Assembly: GCA_945877575.1 (NCBI GenBank)
Contig: CAMDUE010000001.1
Location: 1 to 64,000, forward strand
DNA length: 64,000 bases
DNA from: Chitinophaga pinensis
GTDB lineage: Bacteria > Bacteroidota > Bacteroidia > NS11-12g > UBA955
Direction: 5' to 3'
Position numbers and translations under genes: made by a program. How positions within the stretch are numbered: position 1 is the first letter of the stretch; the number at the start of each line of letters is the position of its first letter. Below are positions 16,649-25,060 of the stretch, in pieces. The notes beneath the pieces were generated by a model, which made no database searches, had not been told where the DNA came from, and saw only the letters and a list, made by a program, of their open reading frames with translations.

Positions 16649-17590
16649 ATGCGTTGTTTATTTTGTTACCAAGAACTTTTGGAAAGGGAGACGGATTTCC
16701 ATCCAACGTGTTCAAAAAAAATATTCGGAACAGAGATTGCGCCTATTTTGCCTTATTCCGAAGTTGATTTAGAACCTTTGGCTCAACAAGTTATTGAAAG
16801 CCATACTTCGGTTACCGGTGTTCAGGCAAAATTATCTTTGCATATTTCAGATCAGGATTCTGAGTTAAAAGCAAGGAGGTTTACCATTGTGGGATTGTGG
16901 GGAGGATATATATTGAAGCCACCAACAAAACATTATCCTCAACTTCCAGAAGTAGAAGACCTTACCATGCATTTAGCACGTTTAGCGAATATTAAAACGG
17001 CTCAGCACAGTTTAATTAGACTTGCTTCAGGAAATTTAGCATTCATTACCAAACGAATGGATAGAACACCAAAAACCAAACTAGCCATGGAAGACATGTG
17101 TCAATTGACCGAACGACTGACAGAGGATAAATATAAAGGGAGCTACGAACAGATTGCAAAAGCCATTAATAATTACTCTCTTACCCCAGGGTTAGATTTG
17201 GTCAATTTCTTTGAATTGGTACTATTTTCGTTTTTAACCGGAAATGCCGACATGCATCTCAAAAATTTCTCTTTGCTTGAACAATTAAAAATAGGTATGT
17301 GTTTGTCACCCGCTTATGATTTGGTAAATACTAAATTGGTAAATCCCGCTGACAATGAAGAAATGGCTTTAAACCTAAATGGTAAAAAGAATAGGATTCA
17401 GAAAAATGATTTTATTGTTGCTATGAATCAATCAAAATTGGATGAGAAACAGCAAGAAAATATTTTCAATAAGATGCGAGTAGCCCTACCCAAATGGCTA
17501 CTTTTTTTAGATAAGAGTTTTTTATCTGAGGATTTTAAAAATCAATACAAACAAATATTATTTGAACGATTCCAACGTTTAAGCATTTAG
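16649..17590 (+). CDS. hipT: HipT-type serine/threonine kinase toxin
   Basis: A 313-residue HipA-like kinase without the N-terminal subdomain. Residues 3-21 hold C3-x2-C6 and H18-x2-C21, a likely zinc-binding knuckle. The glycine-rich ATP loop is TSVTGVQAKL (53-62), with S54 and T56 in the place where HipT carries its regulatory autophosphorylation serines. K90 in GGYILKPP is the probable ATP lysine. D201 and N206 in GNADMHLKNF form the catalytic loop and D224 in PAYDLVNT the metal-binding motif. All kinase motifs are intact, so the toxin should be active. In E. coli the target of HipT is tryptophanyl-tRNA synthetase; the target here is unknown. Confidence 0.9.
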   Translation: MRCLFCYQELLERETDFHPTCSKKIFGTEIAPILPYSEVDLEPLAQQVIESHTSVTGVQAKLSLHISDQDSELKARRFTIVGLWGGYILKPPTKHYPQLPEVEDLTMHLARLANIKTAQHSLIRLASGNLAFITKRMDRTPKTKLAMEDMCQLTERLTEDKYKGSYEQIAKAINNYSLTPGLDLVNFFELVLFSFLTGNADMHLKNFSLLEQLKIGMCLSPAYDLVNTKLVNPADNEEMALNLNGKKNRIQKNDFIVAMNQSKLDEKQQENIFNKMRVALPKWLLFLDKSFLSEDFKNQYKQILFERFQRLSI

Positions 17591-17591
17591 A

Positions 17592-19298
17592 ATGTCCAAT
17601 CTCGAAAAAGGGTTTCTGCAGACTGCCATCTTCGCGGCCAAAGTGAATGGGTTGATTCTCCAAAGGATGATGACCAATTTGGTGAGTCCCACCCCCAGGT
17701 TTTCGAAAAATAATGGTGATCATTACTGCGACGTCATTTCATCTTCAGAGAGTGAACTTTGGAAATCGTCTACGCAAGTGATTGCCTCTTCTGAGAGTGA
17801 ACTTTGGAACGCTAATGACAACAAGCTGAATTGGATTCTCACCGCCGGGAAAATTGAAAACTTGAGAATTGCATCCAAGAAATTTAACGGACTCGAAGTC
17901 AAAGCCAACCAAATTTTTAGCTTTTGGAAACACCTCGGAAATCCCAATTTTAATCAGGGTTTTGTCGTGGGACGTGAAATTCGGGAGGGATGCATTGTGC
18001 CCAATGTGGGCGGGGGACTTTGCCAACTGTCTAATGCCCTTTACGATGCAGCGCTGAATGCCGGATTTGAAATCATTGAGCGACACAAACACACAAAAGT
18101 GGTTCCTGGATCGCTCGCCGAAAGAGACCGCGACGCCACCGTGAAATGGAATTACAAAGACCTCCGATTCAAGGCACCGGTCGATTTTAAAATGGAAATT
18201 GAAATGGATCATTCTTGGTTCAAGGTGGTATTTAAAACCAAGCAGAAATTCACGTCCCCAGAAAGCAAAAACACCCATTCTCAAAAGCCGCATGCGCTGA
18301 ATGACTGCCTTTCGTGTGGAAATACTTCCTGTTTCAAACACCATCCGGTGAAGGCCCATCAGCCGCCGCAGGAGCCCGTCACTGCGTATATTTTGGACGA
18401 GGTTTGGCCCGAATACGATGAATTTATTGCGAAAAATGCAAAAAATAATGACCTTTTTATTCTTCCCTTAAAGAACAACTTGGCAATTAAAACGCTCAGA
18501 TACAAATGGCGGTCTGCCCCGCATAGGCAAACGCAATACACTCAATATCAAGGAGTTTTCAGGGCGTTGTCGATCAGGTTTGCGACGCCAAAACAGAACA
18601 ATGTTTTTGAGAAATTGCTCCAACTGGATGCGAAAATTGCACGGGCTGCCGCGAAGAGGATTCCCGTGAACTGCACGCATCTGGTGGTGTCCCAAAATTT
18701 GCTGCCATTTTTATACGCCGAAGGTGTTTTCGGGGGACGTACATTCGATGTGCTGATGACCCGTCTTCCGTTTGAGAAGTTGCATCAAAAGCTCGATTTC
18801 GCTCATTCGCTGCACCCGGAAAGCACCACCTTAAACGATTTTCGGGTGGGCGCAGACTGGGTAAATATGGAAAACAAGGCGTTGAATGCCGCTCAAAAAA
18901 TCATCACTCCGCACAGCGAAATTGCCGAAATATTCAAGCACAAATGCATCAAACTAACATGGAAACTTCCCGTAGTAACTGCCTATGAAAATAGGGGAGC
19001 GGCGGTTTTGTTTCCGGCATCGGCGGTGGGCAGAAAGGGGGCTTATGAATTCAGGGAGTGGCTGCGCGCAAATCCGCACAAAGTGTACATTGTCGGCCGA
19101 AAGATCGAAGCACCCCATTTTTTTGAAAACCTTGACGTTCATCCCTTCGACGGCGATTTCTCAAAAATCAAAATGGTGGTTTACCCCACCCACGTAGAGC
19201 ATCAGCCCAGATTGGTCTTGAAAGCCATCTCCATGGGAATTCCGTTGCTGACGAATGCGGCTTGTGGTTTAGAGCCGGGGGATTATTTGATAATATAA
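17592..19298 (+). CDS. VanW domain fused to a glycosyltransferase-like domain
   Basis: A 568-residue protein. Residues about 85-220 are a VanW domain (GLEVKANQIFSFWKHLGNP; NVGGGLCQLSNALYDAALNAG; RHKHTKVVPGSLAERDRDAT). A short cysteine-bearing linker (LSCGNTSCFKHHPVKAHQ) follows. The C-terminal about 300 residues look like a GT4/GT-B fold glycosyltransferase, with KVYIVGRKIEAPHF and a terminal HVEHQPRLVLKAISMGIPLLTN segment typical of the nucleotide-sugar-binding half. VanW is linked to vancomycin-resistance clusters but its reaction is not firmly known. Residues near 50-70 contain a direct duplication of SSESELW. It starts one base after hipT and may be co-transcribed with the toxin operon. 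Confidence 0.75.
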   Translation: MSNLEKGFLQTAIFAAKVNGLILQRMMTNLVSPTPRFSKNNGDHYCDVISSSESELWKSSTQVIASSESELWNANDNKLNWILTAGKIENLRIASKKFNGLEVKANQIFSFWKHLGNPNFNQGFVVGREIREGCIVPNVGGGLCQLSNALYDAALNAGFEIIERHKHTKVVPGSLAERDRDATVKWNYKDLRFKAPVDFKMEIEMDHSWFKVVFKTKQKFTSPESKNTHSQKPHALNDCLSCGNTSCFKHHPVKAHQPPQEPVTAYILDEVWPEYDEFIAKNAKNNDLFILPLKNNLAIKTLRYKWRSAPHRQTQYTQYQGVFRALSIRFATPKQNNVFEKLLQLDAKIARAAAKRIPVNCTHLVVSQNLLPFLYAEGVFGGRTFDVLMTRLPFEKLHQKLDFAHSLHPESTTLNDFRVGADWVNMENKALNAAQKIITPHSEIAEIFKHKCIKLTWKLPVVTAYENRGAAVLFPASAVGRKGAYEFREWLRANPHKVYIVGRKIEAPHFFENLDVHPFDGDFSKIKMVVYPTHVEHQPRLVLKAISMGIPLLTNAACGLEPGDYLII

Positions 19299-19326
19299 TA
19301 TTCTAAGGCGTTTAAAAGTAATTGCT

Positions 19327-20325
19327 CTATTTTGGTTTGATTTCTATTGTCCATGATATAGTTTTCAATCTACTTCGAATCATTTTTAATGTTTCAAACA
19401 CAGATTCTTCTTTGGGTAACTCGCCATAGACTAAATTTTTAAAATTCTCTTTATATATGGGTTTTAAATCGTTCCATACATTTTCTAAGTTCTTAAAAAT
19501 CATGGCCTCAACAGGGTGATGTGCTAGCCAATAGTTGTTGTTTTTGAAACTTGAGACGTCATCTTTTGCTACTTTTAATAACATGTGCTCAAAATCTGGT
19601 GATTGAAAGAAATGTATATATTTATCTTGTCTCAGTAACTGATGTAAGTCGTAGGTGTGTCGTACTTTAGTGATTAAATCAGAAATTGGATTTTCGCTGT
19701 AAGAAAATCGAACCAAACTCATTATTTTCTCGCAAATGGTTCTAGAAGGTTCTAATACTAATAGATTAAAAGAGCTTAGATTATTTTCTATGGCTAGTTC
19801 AATTTGATTGTTTTCGACCAACATTTGACCAACATATGATATAATGCTTTTGGTGGTATACGGTTCATAATATCCGAGCCAGGTTGCCTCTATCACAACT
19901 ACATCTCTCACTTGACCATAATTACCCTTAAATTCCTTTTCGTAGCTATGTGCTGTTTTGCGGTTCATTCCCATTTTCTTAGTAAGACCATTGATTTCTA
20001 CCTCGGGTAAAACACCATTTACAACATCACTAATCGTCTTGATTTTTGTAGTTAATCTGTTATTCGACTCGCCCTCCCTTCTTAATACGACCAAATCAAT
20101 ATCTTCTGAAAATCGTTCTATATCATTGAAGCATTTTGAAAGGGCTGTTCCACCTTTAAATATGGTGTCTTGGCCAATTTTATGGTTAAAGATGGTATAT
20201 AAAGCATATGTAACCCAATAGTCTTTCTCAACATAAATGACTGGAATTTTCATTTGGTCTGCGGTGAATTGAATCGCCCGCCTGAAGAGTGTTTTGTTTT
20301 CATGTAGCTTCATATTATATTCCAT
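19327..20325 (-). CDS. AbiEii-type nucleotidyltransferase toxin
   Basis: A 332-residue protein with the AbiEii/AbiGii nucleotidyltransferase signature: a GGTALSKCF motif followed by EDIDLVV, giving the G-G-T/S and D-x-D metal-binding core of the DNA polymerase beta superfamily, and IFKGG just before it. AbiEii enzymes act as toxins of type IV toxin-antitoxin and phage abortive infection systems by adding nucleotides to tRNA acceptor ends or related substrates. The ATG at 20325 overlaps the end of the antitoxin gene by 16 bases; a second ATG four codons later is possible. It converges on the VanW gene with a 28-base gap that contains no clear terminator. Confidence 0.85.
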   Translation of the reverse strand: MEYNMKLHENKTLFRRAIQFTADQMKIPVIYVEKDYWVTYALYTIFNHKIGQDTIFKGGTALSKCFNDIERFSEDIDLVVLRREGESNNRLTTKIKTISDVVNGVLPEVEINGLTKKMGMNRKTAHSYEKEFKGNYGQVRDVVVIEATWLGYYEPYTTKSIISYVGQMLVENNQIELAIENNLSSFNLLVLEPSRTICEKIMSLVRFSYSENPISDLITKVRHTYDLHQLLRQDKYIHFFQSPDFEHMLLKVAKDDVSSFKNNNYWLAHHPVEAMIFKNLENVWNDLKPIYKENFKNLVYGELPKEESVFETLKMIRSRLKTISWTIEIKPK

Positions 20326-21035
20326 TTTTTAGCAGTGGATAGTGCTTTTTCTGCACCACTTATTTTATACTTGGTGATTGGGTTTAACGATTTAAAAAGT
20401 ATTTCAGTTGCTTTGTCTTGTTGTAATTGCTCACAAATTGCTCCTAGTAAAGCTCTTGTTGCCGGTGGATATTTCATTGCTAAACGAATCAATCTATCGA
20501 TTTCTTTTTCTGTAAATTTTTTGAATATGGCTAAAAGACGCAAGCATGATGATTCAATACTTGCATCTGGTATTTCTTTGATAAAACGAATGGCATCGAG
20601 CAACTGTAAAAATGGAATATTTTCTCTCGTAATGGTGTTTTTTTGTTTTACGAAACTTATTGAATATCGTTCTCGTTTAAAACTTGGGCGAACTTGATTT
20701 TTTCCTATGTTTACAGTGAAACTTACTTGAGTGGTTAAGCCCAATCTGTTATATATGCTGTAACCTGTGAGATACCCAGTGGTCTTTCCGTCTTCTTCTA
20801 AGAGGTCTTTTACCACTTGTTTTAGATTGGGTTGAAGCTTACCAAATTGGGTGTTTTCAGGTTTATAATATTTGCCTTTTGAAAGCTTAGCAATTTTACC
20901 CTTGGCAACCAATCGATTTAAAGCTTTTATGGTTGCTTCTTTTTGATTCACCTCTGTATTGAAATCTAAATAGGTGAATACATGTCCATTTGGTAATCTA
21001 TCTATTTTAAATAATATATATTCTGATATTTTCAT
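20310..21035 (-). CDS. AbiEi-type antitoxin / transcriptional regulator
   Basis: A 241-residue protein. Residues 1-60 form a winged helix (GHVFTYLDFNTEVNQKEATIKALNRLVAKGKIAKLSKGKYYKP), and the following domain (LTGYSIYNRLGLTTQVSFTV; RERYSISFVKQKNTI) matches AbiEi antitoxins of the DUF6088 type. It sits upstream of the AbiEii gene, overlapping by 16 bases, which is the usual order in the type IV pair. AbiEi neutralises the toxin without binding it directly and represses the operon. A TATATTTG element lies 15 bases upstream. Confidence 0.83.
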   Translation of the reverse strand: MKISEYILFKIDRLPNGHVFTYLDFNTEVNQKEATIKALNRLVAKGKIAKLSKGKYYKPENTQFGKLQPNLKQVVKDLLEEDGKTTGYLTGYSIYNRLGLTTQVSFTVNIGKNQVRPSFKRERYSISFVKQKNTITRENIPFLQLLDAIRFIKEIPDASIESSCLRLLAIFKKFTEKEIDRLIRLAMKYPPATRALLGAICEQLQQDKATEILFKSLNPITKYKISGAEKALSTAKKWNII

Positions 21036-21050
21036 TTGTTTAATAGTTTA

Positions 21051-21058
21051 CAAATATA
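21051..21058 (-). promoter_or_regulatory. -7 promoter element of the AbiE pair
   Basis: The reverse strand reads TATATTTG, a full match to TAnnTTTG. It lies 15 bases upstream of the ATG at 21035, leaving room for a short leader. No strong inverted repeat is visible around it. Confidence 0.6.
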
Positions 21059-21155
21059 GAATAAATGTCCAGTTTATTATATAAAAAACAAGACAAAATA
21101 TATAAATTAATCACCTTAAAACCGCTTTACTTAAAGAATTCCTTAAATTGCAATA

Positions 21156-21618
21156 GTGAACTTCCAAAAAGCATCCAAGAAACTCCATATTTTAGGACAA
21201 GAACTTCAGGCCGGTTACGATCCATTTCTCGCCAATCAACTGTTGAAACGAAAACTCCGACTGAGCGACGATCAGGATATTTGAAGAGCGACACGGAATC
21301 ACGGGTACAGCATCCAGCGTTTTACATCTGTTGTTTTCCGCCAATCGTGCAGACGCCATTCGAAGCATCAAAAGCGATATCAGTCGCGAACCCGATGCGA
21401 TTGAGGTGAATGGTTGGGATAGGAGCATCCATTTTTTTGGCATGGATAGGAAGGTATATCTTCCGCCGTTGCCCTTCGCCATTTACTGCTTGTACCTGGA
21501 AAATGAGGAGGGTTTTGCCAATAAGCACCGCGAAAATCACAAGCAAGTGATGCCCCTCCATTTTTGCAGATGTCAGACATCCCGGTTCCCACCACTGAGC
21601 AATACCAGGAAGACGTGA
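21156..21618 (+). pseudogene. Frameshifted remnant of an unrecognised gene
   Basis: From GTG 21156 the frame runs VNFQKASKKLHILGQELQAG to a stop at 21282-21284. The next frame continues smoothly from there as IFEERHGITGTASSVLHLLF and on through NGWDRSIHFFGMDRKVYLPP to about 21560, before running into out-of-frame sequence and stopping at 21618. The switch point falls at GATATTTGAAG, where one base gained or lost would join the two parts. The stretch is more GC-rich than the flanking toxin and helicase genes, and no family is recognised. An intact gene read with programmed frameshifting cannot be excluded but is unlikely. Confidence 0.45.
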
Positions 21619-21854
21619 CTCAACATGCACTTACGGTATTGATTGACGGCATTCCCGCAAAAGCCTATATCTACGAAGGTCTCTGGAGCGACAAGCTCGT
21701 CATTTATTGCGAACCCTCATCCATTCATCAGTTTGCCGCCTTAGGACTCCACTTCGATGATCTCGGCTTCTTCGGCACCAAATACTACGAATTCCCGCGG
21801 CGCGGCATTTTGGAGATGCTGGATAGGAAGTTTGTGATTGAGAGGGTGGGGTGA
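21570..21854 (+). CDS. Small hypothetical protein
   Basis: A 94-residue frame starting MSDIPVPTTEQYQEDVTQHA. It contains a compact core (ALTVLIDGIPAKAYIYEGLW, then KLVIYCEPSSIHQFAALG and GTKYYEFPRRGILEMLDRKF) with alternating hydrophobic pattern, so it looks like a real or recently real protein. It overlaps the end of the frameshifted remnant and converges on the helicase gene six bases later. Codon and base use are more GC-rich than its neighbours, as in the remnant, suggesting they arrived together. No family is recognised, and it may itself be a leftover. Confidence 0.45.
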   Translation: MSDIPVPTTEQYQEDVTQHALTVLIDGIPAKAYIYEGLWSDKLVIYCEPSSIHQFAALGLHFDDLGFFGTKYYEFPRRGILEMLDRKFVIERVG

Positions 21855-21859
21855 TTTGG

Positions 21860-24800
21860 TTATCCCACTCTGAGTTTTGCAGCTTCTTTCCACAAATAAT
21901 TTGGCAGAGGCTCGCACAATTCCCACTTGATATTCATGGGTTTTGCACCAGAATATTCTATAAGTTTTCCTTCACCAACAAAGACGAAACCATGTCGTTG
22001 ACCAAATTCATCGGTGTGCTTTTCTCGCACAAATAATAAAATCTTCTTATTGTTTTTTTGATGGTTTATGTAGGATTTGCCCTTTTTAGTTTCAGGGCCG
22101 GCAGAGTTTTGACTTTGCCAATGAAACAATGTTTCGCTAATAGCATAATCATCGTACATGGTAGTTGGAGAAAAATTCTCCTCAGATTTAATGAGATTAA
22201 TAAATAGTATTTCAGTGTTAATCTTTTCATTGATAGCAACACCTTCCCGGCTTGGAGATTTTCTCTCAAAGGTACTTAGTCCCATTGCCGCTAAAATCTG
22301 ATCTCTAGTGTATCTTGAATGAAGTTTTAGTGGTTGTTGATATGGCAATTCAATATCTATTTCTTTATGACTTACTTTATCAATGAGAATATTCATTATA
22401 GCTATTATTTCTAGAACTAGGTATTTATTCATTCCAATAGCCACAATACTTTCTTCTAATGAGTTAAATCTACTCGCTTCTTGCCACACATCATAATACA
22501 ACATTAAAAGCATTTGATTTTCAATTTCATCAAAAGATTCATCCATTATTTTGAAGTTCTTCTCAGCCAGTGAAAGAATGAATTTAAAATAACTAATAGA
22601 ATTACATGCCAGCCATTTATTCAAGATGGCTCGGGTGATTTCCAAATCATTTACTTCAGTGAAATTGGGCAAAAGACTTGCTTCGTAGCATAGTTTAGAC
22701 CAACTTCCTTTTTTATATAATGTTTGAAGCTGAATGTTTGTAAAACGAATGAAATTATTAAGGTTGAGTTCTAAGCTCGATTGATGTTTGAAAGTTTTAA
22801 TTTTATTAATTATTTGATTTCGATTCAGTGAAATCGCTTGTTGGATGTTCGATATTATTATGGTCTTCGCTTTTTTCTCAAGGATGATTGAACATCCAAG
22901 AGGTAAATGAGGAAAATTATCCTCAATTTCTTTAGAAATAGGAGTGGAAGTTTTTCCAACTAAGGCTCTAAACTTATCTTGAAAGTTGTATTCGGGCCTG
23001 CAATTACCAACGAAATCTAGAACGGTTAAACTATCCTTGTTCTCTGATAATCGCAATCCTCTTCCTAATTGTTGCAAAAAGACCGTCAAACTCTCAGTGG
23101 GCCTCAAAAACAAAACGGTGTCTATTTCGGGAATGTCAATACCTTCATTGAAAATATCAACTACAAACAAATAGTTGATTTTCTTTTGAATGAATTCATT
23201 TCTAAGTGTATGTCTTTCATTATTGTTTTCGCTGGTGAGATAAGCGGATTTTAAACCGGCTAAACTGAATTTGGATGCCATGTATTTAGCATGTTCCACA
23301 GTAATGCAAAATCCTACACAAGTAACTGTTTGAATATCTTTGGTATACTTTTCCAGAGCATTGATGATTTCACTCACACGACGGTCATTTGCGGTATACA
23401 ATGCCGAAATCTCACTCGCTACATATCTGCCTCGTTCCCAATTCACCTTGTCTAAATCTACACTATCTGAAATTCCGAAATATTGAAACGGGCACAATAA
23501 CTTTTTATTCATGGCCTCCGGTAAGCGAATTTCAGCTGCTATCCGGTTGTGGAAATCCTCTTGAATATCTCCACCGTCCATTCTTTCAGGTGTTGCGGTC
23601 AAACCCAATAAGATTTTCGGGGTAAAATAATTGATAATATCTCTGTAACTATTGGCAGTCAGGTGATGGCATTCGTCAATGACGATGTAATCAAAGAAAT
23701 CTTTACTCAGATTTAATTCATTGATCTGATTTTTCAATGTCTGTACTGAAGCAAATACATGATTATACCTAGCAGGAACATCTCCATCCACCCATAATTC
23801 TCCAAAATCAGAATCTTTCAAAATATAACTGAAAGTGCTCCTAGATTGGATCAATATTTCCTTTCTATGAGCAAGATATAGCAGCTTTGCAGTCGGATTT
23901 GTGCTTAAAAATCGTTTAAAGTCAAAAGCAGAGATTACTGTTTTACCAGTTCCAGTAGCTGCAACAATTAAATTCCTATATCGCTGATGTTCTGTTCGTT
24001 CTACTTCTAGTTGTTCTAAAATCTCTAGTTGAAAATGAAAGGGTTTTACGTCAAAATAACTGATTTTAAGTTCGGGGGACTGTTTGTTTTTACTGTGACT
24101 TAAAGCTTCGATTAATTTAATTTTGCTTTCTTCCTCTTTATAAATTTCGAATTCTTCGTTTTGCCAATAAGTATCGAAAGTCTTTTGAAATTTATCAATA
24201 ATATGACTTACCTCTTTAGTGGTTATTTTCAAATTCCATTCAAGACCATCTGTTAATGCCGACCTCGAAAAATTGGATGAACCAATATAACCGGTGTGAA
24301 AGCCAGTTTTTCGTTTGAATAAATATGCTTTTGCATGCAATCGTTCATTTCCAGAATTGTAAGAGATTTTAATCTGCGTATTGGGTAATTGAGATAATAA
24401 ATGGATGGCCTTATAGTCGGTAGCACCCATATATGTGGTGGTGATTAATCTCAATTGTCCACCATTTTGGGTGAATTCTCTCAGTTCTTTTTCGAGGATG
24501 ATAATTCCCTTGAATTTCACAAATGAAACCAACAAGTCAATACTGTCTGATGACAATATTTCTTTCTTTAATTCACTTTCAAGAGATAAACCCACATTCC
24601 CGCCTGTGAACAATTCGCTGTGAGTTAACCTCGTATACGGTGTAATTTCTTTAAGCCTTAGGTCCAAATTAGAAAATTGTGCATCTACTTTTGAAAAAAC
24701 GGCATTGAGTATTGTGCCTTCAATGTCAATAAGGTCATTCTCAAATTCTTCATGTTTCAACTCTTCTTTTAGAACCAGAATAATCTTATTCGCAATGGCA

Positions 24801-25000
24801 ATTTGGTTTTCAATTTGATGATCACCTTTAATATAATTCAACGCATTTTTTATCGTAAAAGCTAGATGTTTGGACAGCGTATCAGCCGCCTCCGACTTAT
24901 CCAAGGTGGAAGTATGAATGGAAAATGAATTTTTATCGAGTGTATTAATTTTTTCAGAAACCAATTGCGTAATTAGTTCTTCGTAAATTCCCGTTTGCAT
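21860..25000 (-). CDS. PLD-domain DEAD/DEAH helicase with DUF3427-like C-terminus
   Basis: A 1046-residue protein. Residues about 130-280 are a phospholipase D-like nuclease domain with the HKD-type motif H222-x-K224 and GYIGSSNFSRSAL following. Residues about 320-700 are a superfamily 2 helicase: Walker A AATGTGKT at 347-354, DECHH at 442-446, LGLTATPERMDGGD as motif III, and QQLGRGLRLSENKD as motif VI. The C-terminal about 200 residues (GRHGFVFVGEGKLIEYSG and near) resemble DUF3427. Such PLD-helicase proteins are often found in defence islands and may cut foreign nucleic acid; that role is inferred. It is 60 bases downstream of the HNH-HIT gene on the same strand, probably in one operon. 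The PLD motif occurs once, so dimerisation would be needed for catalysis. Confidence 0.88.
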   Translation of the reverse strand: MQTGIYEELITQLVSEKINTLDKNSFSIHTSTLDKSEAADTLSKHLAFTIKNALNYIKGDHQIENQIAIANKIILVLKEELKHEEFENDLIDIEGTILNAVFSKVDAQFSNLDLRLKEITPYTRLTHSELFTGGNVGLSLESELKKEILSSDSIDLLVSFVKFKGIIILEKELREFTQNGGQLRLITTTYMGATDYKAIHLLSQLPNTQIKISYNSGNERLHAKAYLFKRKTGFHTGYIGSSNFSRSALTDGLEWNLKITTKEVSHIIDKFQKTFDTYWQNEEFEIYKEEESKIKLIEALSHSKNKQSPELKISYFDVKPFHFQLEILEQLEVERTEHQRYRNLIVAATGTGKTVISAFDFKRFLSTNPTAKLLYLAHRKEILIQSRSTFSYILKDSDFGELWVDGDVPARYNHVFASVQTLKNQINELNLSKDFFDYIVIDECHHLTANSYRDIINYFTPKILLGLTATPERMDGGDIQEDFHNRIAAEIRLPEAMNKKLLCPFQYFGISDSVDLDKVNWERGRYVASEISALYTANDRRVSEIINALEKYTKDIQTVTCVGFCITVEHAKYMASKFSLAGLKSAYLTSENNNERHTLRNEFIQKKINYLFVVDIFNEGIDIPEIDTVLFLRPTESLTVFLQQLGRGLRLSENKDSLTVLDFVGNCRPEYNFQDKFRALVGKTSTPISKEIEDNFPHLPLGCSIILEKKAKTIIISNIQQAISLNRNQIINKIKTFKHQSSLELNLNNFIRFTNIQLQTLYKKGSWSKLCYEASLLPNFTEVNDLEITRAILNKWLACNSISYFKFILSLAEKNFKIMDESFDEIENQMLLMLYYDVWQEASRFNSLEESIVAIGMNKYLVLEIIAIMNILIDKVSHKEIDIELPYQQPLKLHSRYTRDQILAAMGLSTFERKSPSREGVAINEKINTEILFINLIKSEENFSPTTMYDDYAISETLFHWQSQNSAGPETKKGKSYINHQKNNKKILLFVREKHTDEFGQRHGFVFVGEGKLIEYSGAKPMNIKWELCEPLPNYLWKEAAKLRVG

Positions 25001-25060
25001 ATTTCGTAAAGTTAAAATTCTTCAGTCAAAATCAAATAGGAATTACGATAAATACACAAC

